64,000 bases of DNA from positions 30,711,994-30,775,993 of the forward strand of contig NC_051072.1 in the NCBI RefSeq assembly GCF_004664715.2, written 5' to 3'. The notes beneath the pieces were generated by a model. That model was not told where the DNA came from, searched no databases, and was given only the letters and a program-made list of their open reading frames with translations. Source of the DNA: Peromyscus leucopus (lineage: Eukaryota; Chordata; Mammalia; Rodentia; Cricetidae). A program made the translations under genes and the position numbers. This document shows positions 49,234-62,600 of this stretch, in pieces. Position 1 is the first letter of the stretch, and every line of letters begins with the position of its first letter.

Positions 49234-49270
49234 GTCATCTATCTATCTATCTACCTATCTATCTATCATC
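49234..49270. repeat. (ATCT)n microsatellite
   Basis: Nearly perfect ATCT units with one ACCT variant. Confidence 0.92.
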
Positions 49271-50046
49271 TATATATGATCTATATATTGATATCTCCCT
49301 ACTTCTCTATTCACTCAATCACAAAGAGTTACAGTACATCTTATTGCTGTACCTGGAATGAAGGGCATTATAATATTCATGATCTTCATTAGAACCCACT
49401 GAAGACGGCAATCATGCTCAACTGTTATAATGTTTTGCTGATATTAATTGATTGCCTAATGGGTTCAGTGCTGAGTTCTCTGAGTACCTGGATGCTATGC
49501 CCTTTTTAAGTAGAAATTGCTGATACTGTCTAGTCATGATTGTTGCCCCGCATGGAAACACTAAAAGGTACCCAGTCACTCCCTTCAATTGTTGATGCCC
49601 CTTCCTGATTCTTACCTTCCTTGGTATACTCTTTTTACTTTTGAAAATCAGGGCCAATTTTCGCTGTCAGTAGAGTAACATTTCTTTCAATTCTGGATGA
49701 AGAATATCTTTGAATGACTAGTTTGCAGCCACAGTGAAAGCAAAATAGAGCTTTGACTCATTTCTCCTGGTAGAAGTTTCTTCCCAGTCGAAATCAAACT
49801 TTTTAAACTGGTAGATAATGAAGATGAGCTAATAGGCAACAAATTCCCCCAGTGGGCAACTGAGAGTGAGGATGAGGGTGTGTGATAAAGATTGTGGTTT
49901 TTCTAGTATCTGCTCCCTTTTAGTGCACAATGCCTTACCCGCCCCTTGATTGCTAGCATCTACTTTTCTTCATCCAAGTGCCAGAGAATTAATGATGACA
50001 TGGTTGATCTTCCAAACCATTATAAAATAGAACTATGAAGTAAGTC

Positions 50047-50435
50047 TGCTGTGAATATTGCTCTGTATGCTGTGAATGTGTTGCTCTAATTGGTTAATAA
50101 AGTGCTGATTGGCCAGTAGCCAGGCAAGAAGTTTAGGTGGGACAGAGAATGAGGAGAATTCTGGGAAGAGGAAGGCTGAATCAGGAGTCACCAGCCAGAC
50201 ACAGAGGAAGGAAGATGTAAAAGTACCGGTAAGCCACAAGCCACATGACAACCTATAGATTAATAGAAATGGGTTAATTTAAGAGCTATATAGCAAGAAG
50301 CCTGCCACAGCCATACAGTTTATAAGTAATATGTCTCTGTGTGTTTACTTGGGTCTGAGCTGCTGTGGGACTGGTGAGTGAGAGAGATTTGTCTTGACCA
50401 CAGGCCAGGTAGGACACAGGAAAATTACAGCTACA
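50047..50435. repeat. Solo LTR-like repeat, family A copy 4 (inverted)
   Basis: A 389-bp copy in the orientation of copy 2, from TGCTGTGAAT to CAGCTACA. It shares 'gaggagaattctgggaagag' and 'caccagccagacacagagga'. The flanking 5-mers (AAGTC, TGTCT) do not match cleanly. Confidence 0.75.
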
Positions 50436-51155
50436 TGTCTATACTAGATCCTTCATATTTTAGTAAACTCTGATCCTGTAGCTTGAGTTGTACTACAAAC
50501 TACAGGCTACCTACAGTGCAAATGGCATGAGAGGGCAGTGTTTACTGTTTGTCCTCCTCTCTGTCTACTTCATGTCCTGGTAGAGTGCTGTTTGCCTTTG
50601 TAAATTTATTGTTTGCATTCTGCTGTTTATCTGACAATTCCATGGCAGGAAAAGCCATGTTGACTCAAAGAGATTGGTTGTATTTCTAATCCTTGAGTTA
50701 CTGAATCCAAGTATTCAAGTTATAAGGAGCATAGCAGCACAGAATTGTTATTAATATTTGAAAATACATACCACATCTTGAAAGACATTATGAAAACCTA
50801 CCAAGCCATGTTTACTTTCCCAAACTGGTACTTATCGATGTACCCTTATGAAGTCACTCATCATTTCACCCTGCCAATTATTTATTCATGATATAATACA
50901 CTCAGAGTAAGTAAAGTGTAAGTTCAGAGTCACATGATTACACACTCTTCATTATAAAATAGATCTTTCCTTGGCCAATGCATTGTTGGGAGGGATTCTG
51001 TAGTGCTTAGTGGAGCATTGTCTGAGCCTCCACATAGTAATAATAGTCAAGAGACTAAAGCCTGTTGTCCCATCTACAAATAGAAGTTGTGTTGTCTTCA
51101 CTCAATCAATGAAAATGAATTGTTATCCTCAACCTAGTTAAGAATAAGACTTCAG

Positions 51156-51314
51156 GCCGGGTGGTGGTGGAGCACGCCTTTAATCCCAGCACTTGGGAGG
51201 CAGAGGCAGGTGGATCTCTGTGAGTTCGAGGCCAGCCTGGGCTACCAAGTGAGTTCCAGGAAAGGCGCAAAGCTACACAGAGAAACCCTGTCTTGAAAAA
51301 CCAAAAAAAAAAAA
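51156..51314 (+). repeat. B1 SINE, sense, young cricetid type
   Basis: A complete B1 from 'gccgggtggtggtggagca' to an A14 tail, with a 16-base duplication AAGAATAAGACTTCAG (51140-51155, 51315-51330). It contains 'ccaggaaaggcgcaaagct', which differs from the mouse 'ccaggacagccagggct' and is the main evidence for a cricetid host. Confidence 0.95.
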
Positions 51315-51889
51315 AAGAATAAGACTTCAGTAGAATTGATTTGCAGTCCAGGAGTTAGGTCCTGTACTGAAGGAATGATATCTCACCAAGACAGTCAGGT
51401 TGTACTAGTACTGACAAGTTATGTATTTAATAATTGTGTTAGCTGAACCAGCAGTTCATACCTTTGCCACATGCAAACTCTTAATATTTTTTGTCGTAAC
51501 TTGTCCATGTGCAGGCCCATTTGCATAAGCATGTTTGTGGCCAAATACATAAACTAGGTGGACTCTAATGGACTAACTATCCTTCAAATAAATGTTTGAA
51601 ACACTTTCCTTCAGATATTGATGAGAATAGAATGCCCTCCAGCAAATTATTATTATATATATATATCTGTAGAAAAGTCTTTCAGTTACTGTACAGTGTT
51701 GAGCAGCATAAAATTATAGACAGAACAATAACAAGATATGCTTTTCAGTTAATTATCTTCACAAACTCTCTGAATAGTAGCTAAAAGTCTCCATTAACCC
51801 AACTGTTAGACTAAATAATTGGATCATAAAGTTTGTTTTCTCTTTTGTTATCAAAAATTTGTCATTAAAATAGAATTATTTTACTTTCT

Positions 51890-52130
51890 CGCTTCTCTTT
51901 TCTTGCTCCAACCTTCCAACATCCCCCACTCCCTCTCAAATGGATCACCTCTTTTTCCAATAATTATTATGTATTTACATATACATATATACATACAACC
52001 TGCTGAATCTGTTTACTATGGCTTGTGTGTATCTAGTTTCAAGGCAGACCACTTTGCTGCCTTAAAGTGTGCTCAGTCCTGGGAGAGGCTAATTTTTCTT
52101 TTCCAGCAGTCATTATTTTCTTACAAAACT
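51890..52130 (-). mobile_element. Rodent L1 3'UTR fragment, antisense
   Basis: 'cttccaacatcccccactcc', 'acatacaacctgctgaatct' and 'ggcagaccactttgctgc' match antisense rodent L1 3'UTR, same family as 18360. Confidence 0.65.
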
Positions 52131-53719
52131 TCAATATTTTGATTTAAATGTCATGATGATTTCATTGAAGGACAGCAGTGTACAGTTCTCTGACAGTGAG
52201 TTTTCCTCAATGAATTCTTATCTTTGGCTTTAGAATAGTAAATAGAATATTCATCATTACCGGGCTCAATCCTTCCTAGAATATGCAGTTCAATAATATT
52301 AAGACATTACTAATGTGTTACAAGAAATGTCAGACCTTCCAATAAGCCTCCAGAAATCCCTCTCACAATGTTTTCTATTCAAACAGAAGAGAATTACTTC
52401 CTGGTCAGGAGTTAGGAAAAAAATAAAATTTACTGTTTTATAGAAAAGCCAGTAATCACTTAGAAAGCTGCCGATAATATTTGCCCAGACAACTTGCAAA
52501 TAATATAATGCTAGCCCTTTGTGTGGACTACAACATGAGCACACTAATTCTTCTTTGAGCTGTTGTTAAGACTGAGGCCAGGAAATAGAGTCCAACATAT
52601 CTAAAACCAGAGAGAATGTGGAAGGCTGCAAAGCTAATAATAATAATAATGATAAACAATAATAATAATAATAATCATACCAGGCATTTTGTGGTGAATA
52701 TATGCACAGTGCCTGTGATTTGACTATTTCTGTCAATTCAGAGTTGGGTAAAAGGCAGGAGGCATATGTGTGAAGGAAACGATTCTTAACCTGGTGCTTC
52801 ATTATATAAATGTGCCTTTGAAGAGCCTTACAGGTCATGTAGTTTGTCGTGTGTGGTGCCAAATCTCAGAAACAGGCAGCAATAGGGTCCCATGCCAACG
52901 TTTGTATTTTTTTTTCCAAAAATATTAAAACAAAAATTTTTAACCTTTTTATTTTTGGTCATTGACACATTCCATATCCTACCTTCAACTTCAATACCTC
53001 TGTCTCCCACTCCCCCACTCTCTTTCTCTACTTCATTTCTTCCCCCCAACTCTTGCTCTCTCCCACCACCCTATTACTTTCAGCTTCCGTATAAACTTCC
53101 AAGAGAGTTTACATCTTCTTCTTTCATCTTCTATATACCTAGGTTTCTCTCCTTGGACTTTCTAATTTAAAATAAGTTATTTTGTTAGACTTCAGTATTT
53201 TTCTTCATGACCAACCAGATCATCTCTAGCTCAAAAATGGTATATAGACAGATACACCATTTACCATGTACATACAGTATTAGTGTTAGTAATATATATT
53301 CATAAATCATATAATATCATTAACTCTAGGGGGTAGTACCTCACTTATCCTCAGAGCTGGAAGACTTGGATTCAGTAAATTTATATGAATTGGTTATGGT
53401 GCAGTTAGTAGGGAGGGAAGAGTGCTGGAATTTTAAGTCTGGGAACAAGGTCTTTGACCCCACACTCTCAACCACCACCTCTAAAGTCCTTTTCAGAAGA
53501 TTTCTGAGCATTTTGGATGCTTGATTTGGGGTAAGTGGAAATTCTATTAAATTAAACTGAACAGGATGAAGTGGAAGTTTAAGACAATGTGAATTAAGTC
53601 AGAAAATTGCTCTTACATGTACTTGCCTACAATGCAGCTGTTGATTTTTGGTTCTAGTGTATAAATCACGCCTCTATTGACAGTTCCTTTGTGAACTATG
53701 AAGTTGTTTCTAGATGCTG
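52131..53719. other. Unassigned DNA with (AAT)n
   Basis: No gene called. (AAT)n microsatellite at 52634-52676. 52980-53160 is pyrimidine-rich and could be a decayed antisense L1 3'UTR. The frames on both strands there are by-products of low complexity. Confidence 0.45.
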
Positions 53720-54165
53720 TGGTTGGGATAAAAAGTGCCCATCATAAGTGTTATGGAGTCTTAGTTCACAGTTAGAGAACCTTATGCTTGGGAGGTGATT
53801 GAATCATAAGACCTCTAACCTAATTAATGAATTAATCACTTGATAAACTAGTAACTGGCATTATTCAGATATGGTCCAGAGTAGGGGATAATGTGGAAGA
53901 ATCAGGTCACTGGGATCATGCCTTGGAAAAGTATACATTGCTTTTATCTGTCTCCTCCTAAACTGCCACAAATTGAGCACTCCCCCTCATTTGCACATGA
54001 CCCTGACATTCTGCTTAAACTACAGGCCCTTAACAATGGAGCCTGCTAACCATCATACAAACTTCTTGAACATGAAGCCAAAATAATTCCTTCATCTCTT
54101 CATTTGTTTTCCAAGGTATTTTGTCACAATAATGTAAAATCGATTATATATTACATCGGCCAATA
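53720..54165 (+). repeat. MaLR-type LTR, ancient
   Basis: 'tgctgtggttgggataaaaa', 'ttgggaggtgattgaatcat' and 'ccaaggtattttgtcacaat' follow the general order of mammalian MaLR/MLT-MST LTRs. Heavily diverged. Confidence 0.5.
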
Positions 54166-54364
54166 AAAGTACCTAATAATATGATTGATTCTGGTTTCTG
54201 CAGGGACTAGATGCCTTAGCAGTGGAAGTGTTAACATTTTCTAAACCACTTGGAATCTGAGTTAAAGAAGTATTGATGATATTGATATTCCCTAAAGACT
54301 TAGGTTAATTATGGCTGTCTTAGTGTAATCTTTATATTTTATTTATTATTCATAACATGGGATT

Positions 54365-54612
54365 TACAATCTTCCTACTCTTCCTCTTAAATGCTAGGAC
54401 TACAGGTGTGGCTTAAACGTCAGGCCTGGCTTTAGCTTAAAATTTTTAATATTACAGAAGAACAGTGTATCCATTGATTATTATGATTTTTAAGTACTTT
54501 ATTTTAATTCTCATGATGTACAACAGGATAGACCCAACTTACAGAGATCCACCTGCCTCTGCCTTGCAAGTGGTAAGTGCTGAGATTGAACATGTGCATG
54601 ACCATGCCTTGC
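54365..54612 (-). repeat. B1 fragments, antisense
   Basis: Two short pieces ('aaatgctaggactacaggtg' at ~54390 and 'cagagatccacctgcctctg' at ~54541) are antisense B1, possibly one old copy split by an insertion. Confidence 0.55.
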
Positions 54613-54983
54613 CTAAGTATCTTATTTTAAATTCATACTCTTTTATATTAGTCATAGCTTTAAGGTTATTTTTACAGAAAATACTTTTATTAAAATAACA
54701 TTTGATTCTTTATTTTTGGTATGATATATGGAATACAAATATAATCCAAGCCTTCATATTGTAATGTAAATCTGCTTTCTTTGATATTCACTATTGATAG
54801 TCTCTTAAATATAGACATCTTGCTATTTTGAGTTAAAGTGATAAGAAATATATTTTACTGGCTTTCCCCATTATACTGTGCCACTGTGCCAGTATTCTAT
54901 TCACTCATGTTCTATGAAGTCCTACACTTCTCTTGTTTTATGTGATGCTACCCGCTTCTTCTTCATCAGTTGGTCTTCTCCTT

Positions 54984-55217
54984 CTATTTTTTTTTTTTGT
55001 TTTGTTTTGTTTTTTGTTTTTGGTTTTTTGAGACAGGCTTTCTCTATGTAGCTTTGCACCTCCTGGGACTCAGTAGCCCAGGCTGGCCTTGAACTCACAG
55101 AGATCCCGCCTGGCTCTGCCTCCTGAGTGCTGGGATTAAAGGTGTGCACCACCACACCACCACCACCACCACCACCACACCACCACCACCACCACCGCCC
55201 AGTCAGTGGGTGGTGGT
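54984..55217 (-). repeat. B1 SINE, antisense, with (ACC)n expansion
   Basis: The T-rich tail, 'tgagacaggctttctctatg' and 'gagtgctgggattaaaggtg' are antisense B1. The duplication GG(T/C)CTTCTCCTT lies at 54972-54983 and 55218-55229. The B1 head's GGTGGTGG has expanded to an (ACC)n block at 55147-55197, followed by GGGTGGTGGTGG on the same strand. Confidence 0.88.
55147..55197 (+). repeat. (ACC)n trinucleotide array inside B1
   Basis: About 15 ACC units with two ACACC interruptions, grown from the B1 head. Confidence 0.92.
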
Positions 55218-55820
55218 GGCCTTCTCCTTAAAAGCACCATAAATCTGAAAACTGTTTCAAATTTTATTTTAAATATCACTCATCCAGAATGTCCTACTGG
55301 AAATGAGATTTGAGTTATATATATGTTTAACAGTATTTTTGTTACATATATATATATATATAGTTTATATATGAAATATAAATAATATATATTTAAGATA
55401 TTATGTATGATGTTTTGATATACAAATACATTAAGAAGTGATTATTATAGTTAATATAATGAATATATTTATCACTTTGTATAATTATAATTTTATTTTA
55501 GAGTGAAAACAATAAGAACTTAGTGAATTTTGGCATATAATATAGTATTATTCACAATTACCACCACACTTTAAATTATATCTGAAGAATATAAGCATCC
55601 TGTACCTAATAATTTTTAAGCTCTATCCAAAATCATCCATCCTCTCCACCCTCAACCTCATGTAACCATGTTCTACTTACTTTTACTATGTATAATTTGT
55701 TTGTTTCACATGGGGGATCATGCAATATTTTTCCTTGTCTGTTTCACTTCTTTCTGCATCATTTGCTCCAAAATTTGTTGCTGCAAATTGCTAAGGTTCC
55801 TTATCTGTTAAGATTGAATA

Positions 55821-55821
<1 letters not shown>

Positions 55822-55869
<48 letters not shown>
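55822..55869. repeat. (GT)n microsatellite
   Basis: 24 GT units. Confidence 0.97.
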
Positions 55870-55872
<3 letters not shown>

Positions 55873-56212
55873 AAATGTTTAATCACATATATTCCAGCAA
55901 TGTAATGTGAACTTCCATGTGTAAAACAATTTGCTTCCAAGTCCTGGTGACTCTGAGTAACTACCATGGGAGGGTAGAGCTCTCTGTCAGATAATGATTT
56001 CATTTCCATTTTTGTTGCAGTAGATGATTTCACTTCCATTGGGCTGCTCAGTCATAACAGAGTTGGAGTTTTAGTTTTGGGGAGAAACTCCATATTTTTC
56101 TCCAAAAGGACTGTACCAACTGCAAACCCACCAGCAGTTCAAATGGGTTCCTTTTCACCCACATTTTCCCCAACATTGTTCTTCTATTTTTATTTTCTAT
56201 TTTTGATAATAG

Positions 56213-56262
56213 CTCACAGAGATCCCGCCTGGCTCTGCCTCCCGAGTGCTAGGATTAAAGCA
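56213..56262 (-). repeat. B1 fragment, antisense
   Basis: Fifty bases of antisense B1 ('gatcccgcctggctctgcct', 'gagtgctaggattaaag') without head or tail. Confidence 0.8.
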
Positions 56263-58044
56263 TCATAGCAGTTGTAAGATGACATCTCACTAGTGGATTT
56301 TTTTTTTTTTGCATTTCCTTATGTGTTAGTAATCTTGAATATCTTTAGACATTTGTGCATATTCTTTGCAAGAAAAAAAATCTATGTCTTAGGTAAAAGC
56401 CTGGGAGAGTAGCTATATGTAAATAAAACTTGAAGTACTGACTGATTCACAGACTGGACATATTTTAATCATAAAGCCATAAAAGTTTTTTTTTTTAATT
56501 TTCAAAGAGTAAATAGCAAATTGGGGCATCTGCCAATTTTATTTTCTGTAAGAGGAACACAGAAATTTACTCCCTACTGAGCAGTTTTTAAAGTGCTAAG
56601 AACAAGAAAAAAAGCAATTACATCTGCCCCTACTTCATGTCTGCTTGCAGTAAGTAAATTATATTCCAGACATCTATTGCTGACATCCAAGAAGATATGG
56701 ATCTTGGCACACTTGCAAGTATGTTCCTTAAATTCTACTTTTGGAAACATGCATGTGAATATATTTTATGGAAAAGTAAACAATCTTATAAATCTCAGCA
56801 AGGTTAGAAAGATCACTGTTATTAAAGAGACATTTAAGTGAGTTACTTCACTCTGTGTTGGCATCAACAGACAGAGGAACACATGAGATAAAGGTACAAT
56901 GCCTTCTACAAAGGAAGCAGTGAGTCTGAATCCCAGTGCTGAGTGGGCAGGTGCAAAAGTGCACCACGTGGGATTAGAAAATGTTACCCTTGGATTCAAA
57001 GAGGCAAGCTACTTGATGTGTATGGAAAGCCCTGGTTAAGGACCTCTGTTAGGCATTGTCAACAATTGTATTACTTTGAAGTATTGATTTCAACGATTTT
57101 GACAGGTCTGTGATGAGATGACATTGGAGGAAGAGTAACAGAGAGTACACAAGAGGAAAAGTCACTAGCAGAAGCCCTTTAGAAGGGGAAGGGAAACAAG
57201 TGCATCTAAAGAGGAGAATTCTGGGGAGGGTTGCAGTGGTGAACTTAGCTCCGGATCTGGTTACCTGGGCAATCCTTTTTCTGCAAATAGAAATGGAATT
57301 AAAGACAGGGTAGAACTACAGTAATTCTCGGGTTCTCTTCGAGAAATGTATTCTACCACCGCGGAATGGAACACATCGGATAATCAGCATTTTATTTTCT
57401 TCTGCTTTGGGCCTTCTGAAACAATCACTACTTTCGTTTTAAGCAGTCTTGTTCTTACTTAAATGTTTTTTATGTACCCTTTCATTGAGTTTTTCATCAC
57501 ACATAGATCAACTTATTTCTTGTTTTTTTTAGTGGTACCTGTAAAAACACTTACTTTGGAGCAATATAAAGACCAAGACCTTTGGGGCTAAATATAGACA
57601 CGAATCCCTTAGAAATGTTGCTTACCACTTATGAATTTCATTTCCCATTTGTAACATGGGCAATAAGCATTTGCCCACATTGGTAGTATCATTGAGTTTG
57701 TATTTGTGATTTGACCTTCACAGCTGCAAACACAGAGCAGATGCTTGGGAAATGCTTCCTCATTCCTTTTATCACTGTTTTATTCCAGATCTACATGGGA
57801 CAAATGTCTGTTTCAAAACAGAATATTTCAGCTCATTTGTATAGGTTACCGATCAATGCATAACTTCCCAGATAGGACTTCTTTAGTCCAACAGACTATA
57901 TAAAAAAGAAATCTATTTCTCCATAGATTTTTTTTTAAGTTACATTAGCCAATATCATTAACAAAGTAATGAAAATACTTCAAAGTAGAGAGGCATGAAA
58001 CCCAATTAATTAAACTAAGAGTTTAGAGTTCTAAAATAGCTTAT

Positions 58045-58212
58045 GGCTTGCAAGATGATTTAGCCAGTACAGGCAGTTGCCACCAAGCCCAGTGACCTAG
58101 GACTGATCTCCAGAACCTACATGGTAAAAGCAGAGAATTTATTTCCTCAAGTTGTATTCTAAATTACATACATACCCATATGCACACTAAACAAATAAAT
58201 TAATTTTTAATT
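58045..58212 (+). repeat. Diverged tRNA-derived SINE, sense
   Basis: 'ttgcaagatgatttagccag', 'actgatctccagaaccta' and an A-rich tail fit an old B2/B3-family copy. Confidence 0.6.
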
Positions 58213-59079
58213 TTTAATAGTTTGAGTATTATGAAAGTAACCTAGCAATTAAAGAAGAAAGAAGTAGGGAAAGAAGCAAAAAAAAATTGAAAGAAAAGAA
58301 CAAGAATATTAAAATCAGTACTAGCAGCAAGCCCTGGCTGTTACTCTATGGCAACTGTGTTAAGCTTTATACAAATAATTTTCTCCAGCTTTGATTTACA
58401 AAGAAAGGAGCTTCATCCAATTTAAATTTAATCCCATTCAACCTTCCTTCTGCATAACCAGTTACATGAGTGTTAAATCAGCAAGAAGCCAAGAGTAAAC
58501 AAAGTGGATTAAAGAAATCAGGATCTAAGGCTTCCTCAAAACTGAGAGCAGAAAATAGAATGGCCCCACAGTGTGCTCTGTGAAATTCACTCCAGTTTTT
58601 GGATCATCTCACTTCAGTCTTCACATTATATGTGTTCCCAGTCTGAACTCTCCTGAAATTAATTTATTCTCCTCCCTGTGTATCCTCAAAACAGCCCATG
58701 GCTATTTAGAAACAGGCGCTATACAGGGCATGTTCCTACCTACTGCTACCTCACATTTACAAAGGAAATTCAGTTAAGCCTGTGAGTTAGTTGTCTTTAA
58801 TCTAAAGGTTATGAAAACGTTTACTAACTGGACTCTATCTTTAAGAGGCGAATGGTGACTCTACCTTACTCATTCAATGTTCTAAATGGTAGATACAGTG
58901 TTCAGTAGTGAATGGCAGGAATGCTGGTGTGAAGTGGTCACATTTGTGCCAAAAAAATGATTAGCCTTCATCTTTGATGAGAATGTCTTCTGAACTAGCT
59001 GATAGTCTTATTTCCTTTATTTTCTCTCTCTCCTAGTCAACTGTTTCCTTGTTCAATCTTTGCTGATTCTTTTTCTTTA

Positions 59080-59215
59080 TTTAAAAAAAATTATTCATTT
59101 TCATATCAACCACAGATCCTCCTCTCATCTCTCCTCCCACTCCCCCCACCTCTGCCTAATCCCACCCACTCACCCATCATCCCCTCCTCCAAAAAGATAA
59201 GTTTTCCATAAATAG
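59080..59215 (-). mobile_element. L1-related pyrimidine-rich fragment, antisense
   Basis: 'cacagatcctcctctcatct' and 'catcatcccctcctccaaaa' resemble antisense rodent L1 3' sequence. Short and decayed. Confidence 0.45.
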
Positions 59216-59540
59216 TACACAAACATTAAACTCCAAACTAACTTCATTTGTTTATTAAGACTTTAACACTAGTATTCTACAATGATTCTAAATATAACAA
59301 TATATTATTAAGGACTATTAATTCCATTTAATTCATGATTAGCTTCATTCTCCACTCTAATCCCTCTAAATAAGACAGTGGGGGAACCCACAAAGGCTTT
59401 TGTATATGTCATAAAATAGTTACCTGAAGTAATCATGTCATTTAACAATGTTGCATGCCTGCGATTGCAGAACTTAAGGTGTTGAAATAGTAAACTTATG
59501 AGTCTGAGAACAGACTGAACTATAGAGTTTAAAGTTAGTC

Positions 59541-59632
59541 TGATATATATTATATATATATATAGTATATATATATATAGTCTGATATATATTATGTATA
59601 TGTATGTATGTATGTATGTATGCATGTATATA
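59541..59632. repeat. (TA)n/(TATG)n compound microsatellite
   Basis: TA runs, a repeat of the phrase tagtctgatatatatta about 42 bases apart, then TATG units. Confidence 0.92.
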
Positions 59633-62600
59633 TGTGCCCGAAAAGAACTTGAAAGATGATTAACATAAGTAAGTTTCCTAGAATGGAGTGAGCAAATCTA
59701 TGGAACCATGATTCAACAGTCAGCTCCTAGCAGCAGTATGCTTTCCCATAGTTGAAAGGATAAGAAAAACAAACTAACAACACCTTCATAGACACTATTA
59801 TGGACAATAATGCAAGTTTAACTGAAGTGCTTCCATAGCATGTTTATCAAGTAGTCCTTTGGACTTACATGTCAGCTCCAGCCTAACCTACTTGGTGACA
59901 TCTTTGAATATGTGCATGTTGACTAGGGCAGGGGCAGGGTGTGATTTGAATACATTGATTGTTAAAATACAGTAGGAAAACAGTCACCTTTGACAGTCAG
60001 TAGTTTTAGGCATGATGACACATGGAGCCCACAGCATAGTTTTGTTCCTAATTATCTTAAAGCACCCAGGAAACACATGAACTATTACAGAATATTATCA
60101 GCAATGGTTATTAACCATAACCAGTTAATGATAATTACTTCCTTATTTTTGAATAAGTATCTCTTGAACCTCCTTCCACAACAGAAACTGCCTCCAAGTA
60201 TAATCATTCTTCTGTATAGATATATCTGTTATAACATAAACAATACTATAAATCTGCTTAGTTTTATACTTTGCTTTAATAGTTAATACAGAAAAGTACT
60301 GGCTGTAAAGTTGATGTGTAATGAATGTTTCTACTATTTATGTTAAAAGTATATGGATTTTCCAACTTTATTTTACCCAGAGATTCTACTCAAGGAAAGC
60401 TATATCTATGTTTAATGAACGAAACAGAATGAAAACAGACTGTCTCTGGTAAAGGAGACAAAGGTCCTTGTCCTTGAGCTTCTCTCACCAAGGTTGCAAA
60501 ATACACAGATCTATAGGTATGAGCACAAATATTTAGAAGGTAATTTGACAGCATGACCATTTAGAAATGCATCAATAGGTTCTCCTCAAGGGCTGTGAGC
60601 TCACTTGTTAGCATTTTGACCATTTTCAGAGTACCAACGATTCCTTCCTGTGAAGAGGTCTAATGAAGAGAATGATTGATTGCCCCAATAAACTCTCTTT
60701 CCACTATTGCACCAGTGGGCACATATCGCCTAGCAGGTTGGTATAGTGCTTGATAAGACATTGATTATTTTTCTTCCCCAGTTTACTGTGTGGCACCTTC
60801 GAACAGTATAAAAGCCAGCCAACAGGGAGAGTTTCTAGGTCAATTCAAGCTTGATTTCTCTATGCCCTACAACCAAAGTATCTGGTTTCTTTAGTAGTAG
60901 GATCTTATCATGTAGTTATGGTGGGCAGCCAAGAACAATGGCAATGGCTTGTATTATCCTAGGTATCATTGAATCCTTATATATGAATCATTATATGTCT
61001 GACCATATAACCTATGTTTGACCCTGAGCTTTTCACATACTATCCTGTCTTCTGGGAGCACCATTATTTACTAACATTGGTAAAGTCTATTCAAACTTCT
61101 TCAAATTTATTTTTAATTATCTTAGAAACTAGGAGATTTCATAAGGCTTCTTCCAACATTATTTGTTTTGGTTAACCCACTCCCTACCCTGAATTTCCCA
61201 TACCCTCATGGCCCCATCCCTACTTAAGCTTTCCTTTCCCAGTATTCTTCCCACAGTTCTACATTCATAGATGAATGGGAAAAACATACCCTTGACTGGC
61301 TTCCATTTTTTCATTTGTAAATGAGTGAGATCAGCTACATCAGTGCATCAAATACCAATCCATAGACCAGTGGCATCCCACAGAGCAAATGTATTAAAAT
61401 GAGGGTTCTTGACCCTACAACTCAGAGCAACTAATTGATTTGGTCATATATACTACTTTGATGCCACAATGTGGGAAAAAAATGCCTTAAAAGCAAAGAG
61501 CTTCAGATTTGCAAGGGCTGGTGTCTCATATTCCATTTATGCCATCATTATTTCACTCTTTCCAGAAAACCACTTACTTAGAGAAATCTACACACCCCTT
61601 CCCCCCAAAAAACCCTTAGGAACAAGTAATAAAAAAAAAGTACTACTTACATGCTTTATTCAAATGACATTTAGAAAACTGGTCAAATTGAAATTAGTTT
61701 TAAGTTACAAAAAGAACTTGAAAGTCGCTTTTCGCGGTTGACTCCCACCAAGGGTATCATTTGCTATAGCCATTTAAAATGTGAAACCATCAATTTATTA
61801 TGAGCAACTGAGCTTGTGTTGGGTAAGTGGAGTATGAAAAACATCCCACTCTAGCTATCTGTACTTTTATTGGACAGATTTTGCCCACTCATTTTTTTTT
61901 TTATAATTTTAGTCTCTTGAGACTTAGCATTTGCATATCATGCTGCAAGTAGAAATTCAATTTTATTAAAATGGTTAATTCTAGAAGGTGTGATGCAATA
62001 AAGTATCTGTCTATCCCCAGAGTTTTTCATTTTGAAAACTAAGTATTTGAAGGTGTGATTTATCCTTGGGAGCTAGAGGGGAAATTGAGGGTGGTATACT
62101 AAATTTGAGGTGACATGTAGAGATGAAGATTCATAACAATTTTGTGAATCTTTAGGGAGCCCAGTATTAACAAATTAGATACTCAATACAGGTTTGATTT
62201 TTAAAAAAAGTTGCAAGGTCCTAAGGCAATGACAGTGATCTCAGAGAAGCATTTCTTCACAATTATTAAGATTTGGGGGCTGGCGATAAATGGAGTTGCT
62301 GAGGCCTTTATAATTTACTCTCTTAGGCAGTGCCATCTGTTGAAATGTAGATTTGTGGCATTAATATGGGAAATATAATAATAAACATATTTCAAAAGGA
62401 GGTTTGCCTTGAGACAAAACCAGGTTTAGGAGATTCTACATGTTGTGAAAATGTATTCTGTTGTTAATTCTCATCTGTAATTTTCCCTTTGGTTTGGCCT
62501 ATAGTAGTTACAAAATGAGTAAATAAAATAAAAACAAAATTTAAAAATGAAGCCAAATAAAGTATGTTGAGTCAATTAAAGAATTATGAAAAATCAACAT

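Larger units (their letters stand above)
55230..58044. other. Mostly unassigned AT-rich DNA
   Basis: No gene called. It includes a TA-rich stretch at 55316-55425, the (GT)n at 55822 and the B1 piece at 56213. Frames on both strands are short and unsupported. Confidence 0.45.

Noticed and set aside
49234..49270. CRISPR-like short repeats at ATCT/GATA arrays
   Set aside because: They are simple-sequence microsatellites with no spacers, in a mammalian genome.
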